Of a stretch of DNA of 64,000 bases, positions 33,553 through 44,036 are shown piece after piece. The stretch comes from Bedellia somnulentella (lineage: Eukaryota; Arthropoda; Insecta; Lepidoptera; Bedelliidae). Location: NCBI GenBank assembly GCA_963576735.1, contig OY755175.1, forward strand, positions 9,998,401 through 10,062,400, read 5' to 3'. The translations under genes and the position numbers were made by a program. The notes beneath the pieces were generated by a model that saw only the letters and a program-made list of their open reading frames with translations, searched no databases and was not told where the DNA came from. Position 1 is the stretch's first letter; the number at the start of each line of letters is the position of its first letter.

Positions 33553-33801
33553 AGCTGTGTAGTGTCGGCTTAGAATAGCACTACCTCATTTCTTCAGGTG
33601 GGTGTACGTAAGAGGCGACTTGGGGCTTTTTAAGGGATTTTTGGGCGATGCGGTTGGAGACCCATCACCAACAACCTTTATTCTACCATCTTTTCCCCAC
33701 TCAAAATCCAAAAGTGGCTGAGGAATTTCTAATTTCTCAGCTCTGGCTACCTCTTTTAGGGATTTATAGCCGTGAGTATATGTATGTATGTATGTATGTA
33801 T
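33553..33801 (+). repeat. Family A element
   Basis: Starts AGCTGTGTAGTGTCGGCTTA, has a small deletion after GCGACT, and ends with CCGTGAGTATATGTATG and five ATGT units. Confidence 0.88.
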
Positions 33802-34044
33802 ATTATTTAAACAAAACTGGCCAAAACCGAATCGTAACCATGGATTTTGCCCCATCATCCATGAAAACGGCAATAAACATTTTTGTTGTAAGGGAGCTCT
33901 TTCAATAATTTATTTCTCAATATTATCATTCTTAGTATTTGTTGTTATAGTGATAAAAAATACCACTTTATAAGGGTTTTTATAATTTTTATAATGTACG
34001 AATAAGAGATAAACATACAATTCATATTTGAACTCCATACTTAC

Positions 34045-34263
34045 TACTCACGGCTATAAATCCCAGAAAGGGGTAGCCAGATCGTCAGAATTTAAATTCC
34101 TCAGTCACTCTTGGAATTTAAGTGGAGAAAGGATTGTAAATAAAGATTGTTGGTGATGGATCTCCATCCGCATCGCTCAGCAATCACTTAATAAGCCCCA
34201 ATACCCTAGGTCGCCTATTACGACACCCGTGGGAAGAAATGGGTTAGTGCTATTCTAAGCCGA
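34045..34263 (-). repeat. Family A element
   Basis: Minus-strand copy from ACTCACGGCTATAAATCCC to ATTCTAAGCCGAC. Moderately diverged; the ATGT tail is absent. Confidence 0.8.
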
Positions 34264-35324
34264 CAAGAAGCTCAAAAACAAGACTCAATAATGTATTACA
34301 TAATCAGATCACAAACCGTCGTAGTCGCCATAAATTAAACCCACGCCTATGGAATTACATAAAAACAGTAGTCAAAGTATTCTCAAATCAAAAGGACATC
34401 TCATAGCTTACTCTTACACTATTGTTACAAATGTGTCGCTTTGTGCAATTACCGTAAAAGCGGCGCGGACTGCCGCGTCACGGCTGCGAGCGAATCTCGC
34501 GCATCACGCCGCCGCCGCCGCCGTCGCCGGACTTATGCTAATGGCCGCTACATCGCGTAAATTGGAGTCGACTCAGCACAAAACAAAACGTGTCCCTCCG
34601 CCCTCTTTATCTTATTACTCCAGACCTTCCGTATGCTGCAGTCACGCGCACACCGAACAAAACTCTCTAACGAGCATCATAGGGTGCAATATTTTACAGT
34701 CACACAGGCACCATCACCGAGCCGCCGGATTGGCACAGTAAGTGGCGTTTCGAACACAAAAAGAATATATCGATCCGATGCAAACGTGAAACCGATTAAA
34801 GAGTCCATCACGATTTCTGTGCCCTTTGAACGTGTCACATTTATATAAGTTTTTTGTTGCAATCAAAAGTCAGTATAGTAGCAAAAACTTACTTTGCTTC
34901 TGATATCGATGAGGTTTTTTATGATATGAAAGTGGCAGAAGCATGATTGAAAATTGATCATCAGTAGAGGAATAATAGAAGATCTCATCAGTGGTGCTGG
35001 TGGGCGCAGTACGTATCACATTTCATAATAATAAGCGTTCAATGGGAGGGTACCGTGAAATGTATCGACACAAAAACTCGGCCGTGTCGATAACTGCTGA
35101 CATGTGAATCGTATTTCAAAAAGATGTTTAGTCATTCCAGTCATAAATAGTGGCATTCGATTGGTTGTGATTAAATTTTGTCCATTATGTCAGCGGTTCT
35201 CAACACTTTTCGGACTATTTTTTATTTAAAAAACACGTCTCATTTCGGCTAACTGTATGTTTGCACTTTAAGTATATAAATAAAACCCTCATATGAAACA
35301 CCTATTGACTTCTTCTTATAATAG
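34264..35324. other. Intergenic stretch with a GC-rich islet
   Basis: About 34440-34740 is GC-rich with a (GCC)n run. A 130-codon open frame here (34349-34741) has low-complexity Ala/His/Arg content and no domain, so I did not call it. Confidence 0.4.
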
Positions 35325-35462
35325 TTAAGGACAGTATCAGCCATTTTTAGAAGTTGAGTGATGGGTCTCGAGCCGCATAGCCTAAAAGCCACTTAAAAAT
35401 CCCTAAAAATCTAAGTCACCTATTACGATGCGCGCAGAAAGAAATGGTTTAGACTTATTCTA
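35325..35462 (-). repeat. Family A element, degraded
   Basis: TTTTAGAAGTTGAGTGATGG, GGTCTCGAGCCGCATAGCC and AAATCTAAGTCACCTATTACG match the inverse element with many substitutions. Confidence 0.6.
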
Positions 35463-36499
35463 ATTATAATTGTAATAAAGTGATAGTTTGAGAACGTATG
35501 CGTACGGCTCCGCTAGTCGGATCGGTAAATGTAAATGGATAATACGGTTAATAATCCAACAAATAGAGTTTCGGTAGCGATATCACTCTGACAGCTATCT
35601 ATTAATGAGTATTATTATTACCACTTTGCCACTATGTTGTGATGCTTTTTTTCGTTTTTTGGTTTTTAATTAATCTGAACGACTTATTACTGGTTTAAAT
35701 ATTGTCTATAACTGGTTTTAATATAGGTTTAAATTTAAGTTGTTTCAAAATTAAATAGGCTGCGAAGCTGACTTAGACAATTTTATCTTATTGTCTATAA
35801 CAATACAACTTTGAGTTTTTTCACGTGACTTAGTTATGATTTCCACACCACATTATTTATTTCGTGTATTAATGTGCCCGTTTGTTTCAACAATTTATGT
35901 ATTATCCCAGTCAAACGTTAATCAGTGTTCCAGTATCATAGATGATTCGTGTATTGAAAATAACCAGTTTCATTAATTTATTCTCATGCTCCGAAGCCAT
36001 TGTCAACAGACAAGCATTTATTGCAGATCATAATTAACAAAAACACTAACCATATTCAGATGAATAAATAGGAAGTAATGCACATGATAAAAATATAAAA
36101 AAAGTTCCTGATAATAGTGGTATCCATTTTAAAGTAATTTATATTTTTTTAATTTCATGCGATATTGGGAGTGATGGGATGTATATATTCATTTGGAACG
36201 ACCCTATATACTAATATTATATATAGCGATTAAGTTTGTTACTTTGATTGTTTTGATAGTTTGTAAGGGTTTCCCCGGAAACAATAAACCGCTCATGATC
36301 AAAACTCTTTGACAATCATAAAAATACACTATTTCGGTAAGCTAAGCATAGGCGTTAGAAACTTTGGTATGATGATAAACCTATGTATATTACTTTAAAT
36401 TTCATAATTGCTGAGCAGTGATTGAAATAACCTTAAATATTTAAAAAAAACCCTACCGGTACAAAACTGGACCGGGGGCTAATAATAATTGATCAACTG
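35463..36499. other. Unassigned AT-rich stretch
   Basis: No gene or clear repeat was recognised. Confidence 0.4.
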
Positions 36500-36509
36500 G
36501 TAATAAATA

Positions 36510-36810
36510 TACTTATCAATCAAAGAAAGAAAAATTTCGACACCAGCAGGATTTGAACCCGCGACATCCCGGGGGCTGATCACGTATCTTTTGCAACAGA
36601 CGATTGTGTCGCAAATTGCACGATTGTCGCTGTCAATGTCATAAATTTATTTGCGATTTGACACTTTTGATAGCGACAATACTGCAACTTACGTTACAAT
36701 CAGGTCGCTAAAGATACATAATCAGCCCACCGGTTTCGAAATTTTTCTTTCCTTGATTGATTAGTAAAATAATCCCCACATAAGGTTTGATGCGCAAAAA
36801 AGTCTTATTA
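36510..36810 (+). mobile_element. Family C variant split by a nested fold-back element
   Basis: The left arm ATCAATCAAAGAAAGAAAAA with TTTCGACACCAGCAGGATTT, GAACCCGCGAC (an inverted B box) is the inverse of the right arm TTTCGAAATTTTTCTTTCCT with TGATTGAT. The right flank is CCCCACATAAGGTTTGATGC and AAAAAAGTC. The tRNA-like centre is replaced by a separate palindromic element at 36573-36728. Confidence 0.65.
36573..36728. mobile_element. Fold-back element (GGGCTGAT ends) nested in family C
   Basis: The ends GGGCTGATCACGTATCTTTT and the inverse of AAAGATACATAATCAGCCC match with few changes. Inside, TTGTCGCT..AGCGACAA forms a second palindrome. No ORF. It is a short MITE-like element, and no other copy was seen in the window. 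Confidence 0.65.
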
Positions 36811-37125
36811 TGGCTATAAATATACCGAAGTTTCAACATACTACAAGAAAAGTATTAGAGTGCTTACTTTACATACACTGTAATTCGTAAATAACGTGCA
36901 ACGATGAAACGCCAATTTAATTTATATATAGTCTCTAATCATGATGTGGTTTAAGATAACAATTACTTAACCACAGAAAATTATTCTTGAAATTGAATAT
37001 ACTTCAAATTAAAATTGAAAACACAATTTGTTAAATAAATTAATAGTGGGCTTCCCATTCTGAATATTCTTGAGTATAATGCGTAAAATAATGTTCTGAG
37101 AGATTATTTTTCATAATGTTTGATC

Positions 37126-37165
37126 ACAAACAAAAACATATATATATATATATGTTTTTGTTTGT
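37126..37165. repeat. 40-bp perfect AT palindrome
   Basis: ACAAACAAAAACATATATAT is followed directly by its inverse complement. It is a (TA)n microsatellite flanked by mirrored arms. Confidence 0.8.
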
Positions 37166-37204
37166 TTTGTTTGTTTTTTTTGTTTGTGTAAATCAACAAC
37201 AATC

Positions 37205-37334
37205 ATACATATACATACATATACTCACGCCATTGGTTCCCATTGGGGTAGGCAGAGACTATTGATCGCCACTTCGCACGATCCTGACAAACCTCTCTAG
37301 CTTCGTTTACATCCATCAATCTTTTCATACATGC
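37205..37334 (-). mobile_element. Family B LINE 3' end with TSD
   Basis: 5'-truncated RTE 3' end on the minus strand (ATACTCACGCCATTGG.., GATCGCCACTTCGCACGATC, CTCTAGCTTCGTTTACATCC). The 12-bp duplication TCAACAACAATC at 37193-37204 and 37335-37346 shows target-primed insertion. Confidence 0.88.
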
Positions 37335-37349
37335 TCAACAACAATCGTT

Positions 37350-38418
37350 TATTTAATTGTCTTTTACCCACTCAAGTTCCAAAAGGTACCAAAATATTTC
37401 TGATTTTGAAGCTCTGTTTACCCCATTATATCCAAAAACGTAAATATATATTGGTAAGTGGGTAGTTTTAAACACAAGTGATACGCTTATAAGACCATTA
37501 TTTCTAATGTGCATAATCATAATGAAATATAAATATATGGTGATGCTTTATGAACTTTTGCGCTGGTCATGCAAGTATTTTTTTATTTATGTATAACTAG
37601 CTGTGCCCGCGACTTCGTTCGCGTGATTGTCGAGAACAAAAAAACGTCGTTTAGTTAAGAGTATATCACCTTTTTGAAATAAAATAAAGAACCAATGAAA
37701 TCTAATGCGCACACTTATTGTGATGTAGGAACTATTGAGTATTTTATAATGATATTTAATTAATTACAGTAGCCATTATCCAGTTGAAATAATAAAAGGT
37801 CGTAACTGTGTGTATCTCATTTGAATTAGTGTTTATTTAGATACAGTTACAGGGTTAGCCGAAGATTAAGGATCGCTACCTTGTACGATCCTAGCAGATC
37901 TGCATAATGCATCAATATATTTATAAAGCCCTTTTGTTTTTAACACTTCGGAATTTTGCACATAGATCATATATCAATCCCGCCCGATTTCGGCCACAGC
38001 AAGTTCTGGTATCCGGCTATTAAGAGTGTGTTCATGTGCTCTCATGTGACTGACATAGCCAATCTTTCCGACAAATGTTCTATGACGTATGTTGAAAAAT
38101 CAGTACCCCTCCAATATATAGGTAGTTATTATTGATGGCCGCAGGTGGTCGGGCCTTGAGCTCATCACTCTTTGCTTCGAGCTCATCACGTCTTTTCCTT
38201 CCGAAAAGAAATATTAACCGGTTGACAGGAAGGGGGTGAAAACTAAATTACTAAATTTCACTCAAGAAAGAATAAAACAAACGGGGTAAGCTAAATAAAA
38301 CCGCTCAAAAAAGGTACTTTACTATTATTAGGGTTTACGGTTCATATTTATTCATATTTATTCACGGTTGTTGGTTGTACTATGATAATAGATTGAATTA
38401 AATCGATTTATCAGTGGC
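37350..38418. other. Intergenic stretch with one repeat end
   Basis: 37368-37450 may be a badly degraded family A piece (ACTCAAGTTCCAAAAGG). 37600-37625 carries AGCTGTGCCCGCGACTTCGT, the terminal sequence of a repeat I recall as widespread in Lepidoptera; its body was not followed. The rest is unassigned. Confidence 0.45.
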
Positions 38419-38428
38419 ATAATATGCA

Positions 38429-38683
38429 CTGTAGTAGCTGTGTAGTGTCGGCTTAGAATAGCACTACCCCATTTCTTCCGGTGGATGTACGTAAGAGGCG
38501 ACTAACGGTATTGGGGGTTTTTAAGGGATTTTTGGGCGATGCGGTTGGAGACCCATTACCAACAACCTTTATTTTACCATCTTTTCCCCACTCAATTTTC
38601 CAAAAGTGGCTGAGGAATTTCTAATTCCTTAGCTCAGGCTACCCCTTCTAGGGATTTATAGTCGTGAGTATATGTATGTATGT
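38429..38683 (+). repeat. Family A element with TSD
   Basis: Near-consensus copy. The 10-bp duplication ATAATATGCA lies at 38419-38428 and 38684-38693. Confidence 0.9.
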
Positions 38684-38791
38684 ATAATATGCAAATATAA
38701 CTAAATTAAGGTTAGTCACTAAGGTCACTACATCATTTTAGTGTTAAAAAAAGTAGAACTTAAAAGATGTCTTATGTTTCTGGTGTTTAAT

Positions 38792-39036
38792 ACATACATA
38801 CATACATATTCTCACGCCGTTAGTTTCCATTGGGGTAGGCAGAGACTATCGATCGCCACTTTGTACTTGACACTTTTTTTATCGCCAATGTGGAAGGTAA
38901 TGTTAGTAGAGGACGACCTCGGAGGACAGATTTGGATCAAATAGAAAACGTGCTCAAAAAGGCAGGTGTCCGCAGTATGAAGAATAAAAGAGCATGTATG
39001 AAAAGATTGATGGATGTAAACGAAGCCAGAGAGGTT
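38792..39036 (-). mobile_element. Family B LINE copy with 5' inversion (twin priming)
   Basis: 38792-38866 is the LINE 3' tail on the minus strand. 38888-39036 is the adjoining upstream coding part in the opposite orientation, open as NVEGNVSRGRPRRTDLDQIE and onward to NEAREV. About 20 bases at the join are unexplained. The whole is flanked by the 11-bp duplication TGGTGTTTAAT at 38781-38791 and 39037-39047. This is the layout produced by twin-primed reverse transcription. Confidence 0.85.
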
Positions 39037-39047
39037 TGGTGTTTAAT

Positions 39048-40169
39048 GTAGACCAAAATTCAGTTTTTTATTATAAACGTTCACGAAAACTGGTTGTGAA
39101 GTGACGTGCATTTGAAGAATGGCTAAGAATTTCAAAATTATGCTCACCAAATTGGATTTATTAATAGGCAGACTATTTACATAATATATTAATATTAATA
39201 AGCCTAATTTAAGAAACTAAGTAAAGATAATATTTAAAAGCATTTCAGTTATTTTCATAGTCGGCGAATTCACTTGATATTGGCAGCTTGTATTAATTTC
39301 GCCTAGCTTGTTTCCTGTAGCTTCGATTACTTTAACCGACTTTAAAATAAGGGGTTAAAGGGGCTAAAAAAATGCAAATTTTATTTTTGCTTTATTTTAT
39401 TTTGGTTCTTTATTTTATTTTTGCACAACGCCATCTATCGGACTTTGGATTCCAACTATCAACATTAGTTCTATATTTAGACTTAAGATGTCGTTGCAAG
39501 TACTATACTGAATTGCGTAACGTAATATTTTTCTTCTTGAACTCACAAAATTAATCATATCTTTTGATAGAGTGAACCGATTTCGATGAAACAAAAACTA
39601 AGTTATACCTCAAGTTACGTTTAATTTTTGTATATAAACATTTTCAGCATTAAATTCGTAGATTTTACGTTTTGCGCGCACAAACAAACATATAAACAGA
39701 CAAACAGACAAACAGACAAAAAATTTAAAAATGATGGAAATGGGTTCTGTTACTTATCTGTTCACACGCTGGCTTTTTTTTTTTCAATTTCTTCAATGTA
39801 CAAAAATTACTTTTCTACAGATTTATTATATGTATAGATTAATTGTTTGGAATCCTAATAGCAAATTATACAATCACAATGATAACTTTATGTTCTTCAT
39901 GATAATTTTGATTGAATGTAAAAATCTTATAGAAGCTATTAATCCATCACGCTATCCAATTATTAAAGTTCGTATAAAAAGTAAAACGAATCTAGTTATA
40001 GATTTCTTTAATTTTTCTGTCTTAAATTTTTAATAAATGAGCCAGAAAGTATGTTCTTTTAAAAATTAACATGTTCCTGCATACATTTCTAAGAATTTGA
40101 CTTATCGTATAATCGTAAATATTAAGTATTATTTTAACAATTGGCCTCTTCAGAAGGGTATGAATCACT
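39048..40169. other. Intergenic stretch with CAGA-type microsatellite
   Basis: 39420-39722 looks like the end of a degraded non-LTR or related repeat (ACCGATTTCGATGAAACAAA; CGCGCACAAACAAACATA) finishing in AACAGACAAACAGACAAAC units. The open frame 39731-40033 that follows has no recognisable domain. Confidence 0.4.
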
Positions 40170-40174
40170 CAAGG

Positions 40175-40395
40175 GGCAATGGAAAGAGCTATGGTAGAAT
40201 CGATGTCACCGAAATCGCCCGAAGAGTTTCACAATTTAAGTAGCCAGGGGCATGGGCAGGGCACATTTCTCTCACGGTCGCGGGAAGCCGATGGATGAGG
40301 GCATCACAGGCCGGTCTTGGTGGAGATTTTTGTGGGAGGCTTATGTCCCGCAGTGGACGTCTCCTCCGTCATTGACTGATCATGATGATGATGGT
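40175..40395 (+). pseudogene. Degraded non-LTR retrotransposon ORF 3' end
   Basis: Broken frames give QWKELW, GMGRAHFSHGRGKPMDE, GRSWWRFLWEAYVPQWTS and then TDHDDDG from a GATGATGATG run. A W..EAYV.QW ending followed by a TGATGATG tail is typical of another insect RTE-like LINE family. Stops and frameshifts make it non-coding. A short GGGCGTGAGTATAAATAG at about 40556 resembles the family B tail. Confidence 0.5.
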
Positions 40396-40399
40396 TATT

Positions 40400-41989
40400 T
40401 GTAATAGCTTATTACTGGATCATAATTTCACATGATACTAATTGAAGTTGAACTGGGAGTTGCGCATAAAATCTCACCTAAATAACCTACTGGACTGCAC
40501 CACCTCTTCGTACCAAGTAGCGGCCCGTAGTTTTTGCGTGCCCTGATGAGAATAATGGGCGTGAGTATAAATAGTAAGTAACAATTCCAAATCGTATAGA
40601 AAACACAAACTACACATCCTTTTAAGACGTTACTATTTCATACAAATTATCAATGCCGATGCAATAAAATCGATATCAAGCGATAATGAGAACTTGCTAT
40701 GCAATTAAATATTTAGATAACAATTTCTTCCCTTATAAACTAACAAGCACTACAAAGTTTGGAGACGAATTAAGTTTAGCACATTCAATGAACAGAGTAA
40801 TTTCAAAACGTGCAAACTTTCAATCTCTTGCATGTTTAAAATAAACAAACTCAATGAAATTAGTTTTGAATTGACAAAAGGAAATTGCATTCTCTCTAAA
40901 GATGTTTTAACTTTTCAAACAAATGGACAAGTGACTGCAAAACCGTTAAACTGGGTAATTTTACTCAATTGTCTTACAAAAGCGAAGTCAGCCAATAAAC
41001 AATCGGTCATATTGAATGAGCGGAAATGTCTGGGGCGAAATTAGCTCGCTACGAACAAGAAAAGTGCTTTAGTCGAAGCTCGTTTATTTAAATAAAACGT
41101 TTTAAATGTAAAATACTTCAACGTAACACTTTTGTAGAGTACATGGGAACACGGCGTGTATCAAATGTCGGATACCATCAATAATATTTTAATAGGCGAC
41201 ACGACGCACTTAACAAAAACCCGACTAATGAATTACAGAGCAATCGAAAAGCCAACATCAAATATTTTCCGCGCTCTCTCCCTGCTATGAATGAGTAATG
41301 AGACGAATTTTGTCGACTCCCGCGGAATATTCGCCGGCAAGAAATAAAAGTCGGCAGCGACCTCTATTTCAAAAACGCATTTCACATACAAATACCTAAT
41401 TTGGGGGTAAAGTACGAACATTATACAGGCGGGCTCGCATTTAAATTATTCCAGCGGATCGTTTATAGCCTATAACCGAATTTGGGAATTAGCTATAAAA
41501 CAACATTTGATGCGGGCGGGCGCGGGCCTCGCTATTTGAATATTTCGCCCGTTCCGGAGCTCATTGGCTTGCGCGGCGCGTGCTGCTCTCACTGCCGTCC
41601 CGTCATCCACCGGCGCGCTGGCGCTCACCTTCCACCTCGGAGACACCCTGCGACACCTATTACAACACGCCATTGACTTTCATCTGCCACCGATTTATGT
41701 TCATTTGTTCATTAAAATATAAACCGACTACTGTTCACTTTAAAAGTATAAAACTTCAGAGCACGCAGTCTTATTTTTACCAAATATAGTTAATTAAACA
41801 ATATGTAATATAAATATAAGAATAATTGAAGAGCGAAGCGTTCACAATTTCTCTTAAGAAATCAAAGTCGTGAGAGAAGATAGTCTTATATAAACGCTGT
41901 TTCGCTTTAGAAGTGAAATGGTTTGGTCCTTTTCTTTATCCGAGACCGTATCATGATGAAAGAACATTTTAACATTTCTTAGCAAATTT
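40400..41989. other. Intergenic stretch with a GC-rich islet
   Basis: About 41440-41680 is GC-rich with several overlapping meaningless ORFs. No supported gene. Confidence 0.4.
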
Positions 41990-42130
41990 ATGAAGTTGAG
42001 TGAAGAAAAATTTATAAATAAAATATGATTGGTGATCGGTTTCCAGCCGCGTCACCCAACCATCACCTAAATGCCCTTATGGTACGAGTATTGACCTTTA
42101 GTTGCCTCGTATGGTACCTGTATGAAGCAA
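41990..42130 (-). repeat. Family A element, degraded
   Basis: TGAAGTTGAGTGAAGAAAAA, TGATCGGTTTCCAGCCGCGT and TTTAGTTGCCTCGTATGG align with the inverse element in order. Confidence 0.55.
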
Positions 42131-42520
42131 TTGGGCTAGACCTCGTTTTTAAAACATACCCTTTTTATATTTTCAATGCCTATGCAAAATATTGTAATTT
42201 TCAAAATAATTAATAATTAAAAAGTGTCACTGCCTAGATCAAACTGGGAAAGTATGATGAGTTTCTTAGTCTATGCTAAAATAAAAATAAAAAACACCTT
42301 GTCAAATCACAATATGTTTTTTTTTTATTTCAGCTGAGGCTAAGAACCTCACTATACTTTTTCAGTTTGATCTAGGCTGCGACACTTTTTATGTATTTAT
42401 TATTTTGAAAATAACAATATTTAAGATAAGCATTCCATAGGTAACGTTGTTTAGTTTGATGTCTTTAATCGATTTAAAATATAAAAAAGGTATATTTTAA
42501 AATCGAGGTCTAGGCCAATT
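42129..42520. repeat. Long imperfect inverted repeat
   Basis: Left arm from AATTGGGCTAGACCTCG (42129) to about 42297; right arm ends GAGGTCTAGGCCAATT (42520). Shared blocks include AAAAAGTGTC, GCCTAGATCAAACTG, TTTTCAAAATAAT and GAGTTTCTTAG/GAGGTTCTTAG. The right arm has about 60 extra bases. Transcribed, it would fold into a long hairpin. Confidence 0.75.
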
Positions 42521-43841
42521 GGTTAGTTGTATTCTAGATATCACTGTTGACAACACACGCACATACTCATACTCAGTATTTTAATTTACAATATGCGAAA
42601 GTGTGAGGATAGCTTAATGAGCCTTATCCTAAACATAATACAGAAATCGTTAGCAACCCTATCTAATGAAAAATGCGTTGTCTTTGTTCGTAGAGATGTA
42701 TAGATTCGGAGATAGATTTAATGCTGCCTTAGAGCGATGAGGAGTAAGCACACGAGATTGACGGCCTCAATTGCTCTTTGATCGTTCGGCGCTATGAAAT
42801 TGGTGTATCTGCGCCATTACATTGTCATTCAATTCACAATACATTATAAACGTATAGTACAAAGATTGATCCCGATTACGAAACTCGTAAGAATATTCTG
42901 TATTAAGTTAAATAGGACTATCCTTTATCGAGTCGCAGCTGATGGACAGAAACAAGTTGTCCGTCGACTGACGGCAACAGACAGTGAATCCCCATAACAA
43001 ACCTATAATTATTTATACGTAATTTTTGCCTCCAGTTTGAAAAGATTTAATTTGGCTAAAATTCCCATCAGGAACGCAATCACGAATTAATTGTAGTGAA
43101 CAATAACGATGTTATCGATAATAAGCATAAAACAATTGTCGAATGGCTCGTTTCGTTTCCGGAATTATATTTTCGATGTTATCGGAAGCAACCGACCTCT
43201 TTCTAAATTGCTTGTGACGTTGGCTGTTAGCGGAACTTATTACTAAACACACAAAATATAGCAAGCCACTTAATAATAAAAACTCTGTACACGAAACTTA
43301 AAGTAAAAACATAATTTCGTTAACACGCGATGAGAACTCGTCATAGTATTTGGTTAAATTATTCATTCATATAGAAGTTAACTTTTATGTGAGCTTATTA
43401 TTGTAAGTTAAGGTTAAAGTCAAAGAAAATCTAACTATGGTTTTTATATCGTTTAACGGTTTAACCTTTTGTACTAAGTTATTAATCTAAATAACTGTCC
43501 TTACATTAATGATTTCATTCATAAACTTTAATTAAGTAATTCATGATGAGGCTGTTTAAACACTGATGCAATGCCATGTTAGACACCAGAAATTTCAAAG
43601 GTTTTGATAACCATACAATTAGCGGTAGTCATTGCAAACTGGAATCTGCACAGTACTTCTATCACAATCATCATATCAGTCAATGGACGCCGACCTAATA
43701 GACCTCTTTCAAAGACCTCTTAGAGCGACAGCTTTCGTGACACAGGCCTCTCATTATTATTATGTACCTGTTAAATAAAGTGCACTCCTAGTATTTTATA
43801 GGGGACGACCATTGTTCTAATTATGCTAACATGTTTAAAAA
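42521..43841. other. Unassigned intergenic stretch
   Basis: No gene or repeat recognised. Confidence 0.4.
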
Positions 43842-43855
43842 AAATCCACTTAGAT

Positions 43856-44022
43856 AATAAATAAAGAATAAATAAAGGAAAGAAAAATTTCGACACAGGC
43901 GTCGGGGCGTATATTCGCGGGTTCGATTCCCGCCTGTGTCGAATTTTTTTTTCCTTTATTTATTCTTTATTTATTAGTAATAATCCCCACATGAGGTTTT
44001 CATGAACAAAAAGATTTAAATT
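43856..44022 (+). mobile_element. Family C fold-back element with TSD, tRNA unit shortened
   Basis: Arms AATAAATAAAGAATAAATAA..GAAAAATTTCGACACAGGCG and their inverse surround a short centre. Only the 3' part of the tRNA-like unit (GCGGGTTCGATTCCCGCCTG) remains. The right end is CCCCACATGAGGTTTTCATG plus AACAAAAAGATTT. A 14-bp duplication AAATCCACTTAGAT lies at 43842-43855 and 44023-44036. Confidence 0.85.
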
Positions 44023-44036
44023 AAATCCACTTAGAT

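Noticed and set aside
34349..34741. 130-codon plus-strand ORF
   Set aside because: It lies over a GC-rich islet with a GCC repeat. The peptide is low-complexity and no domain, signal or splice context was seen.
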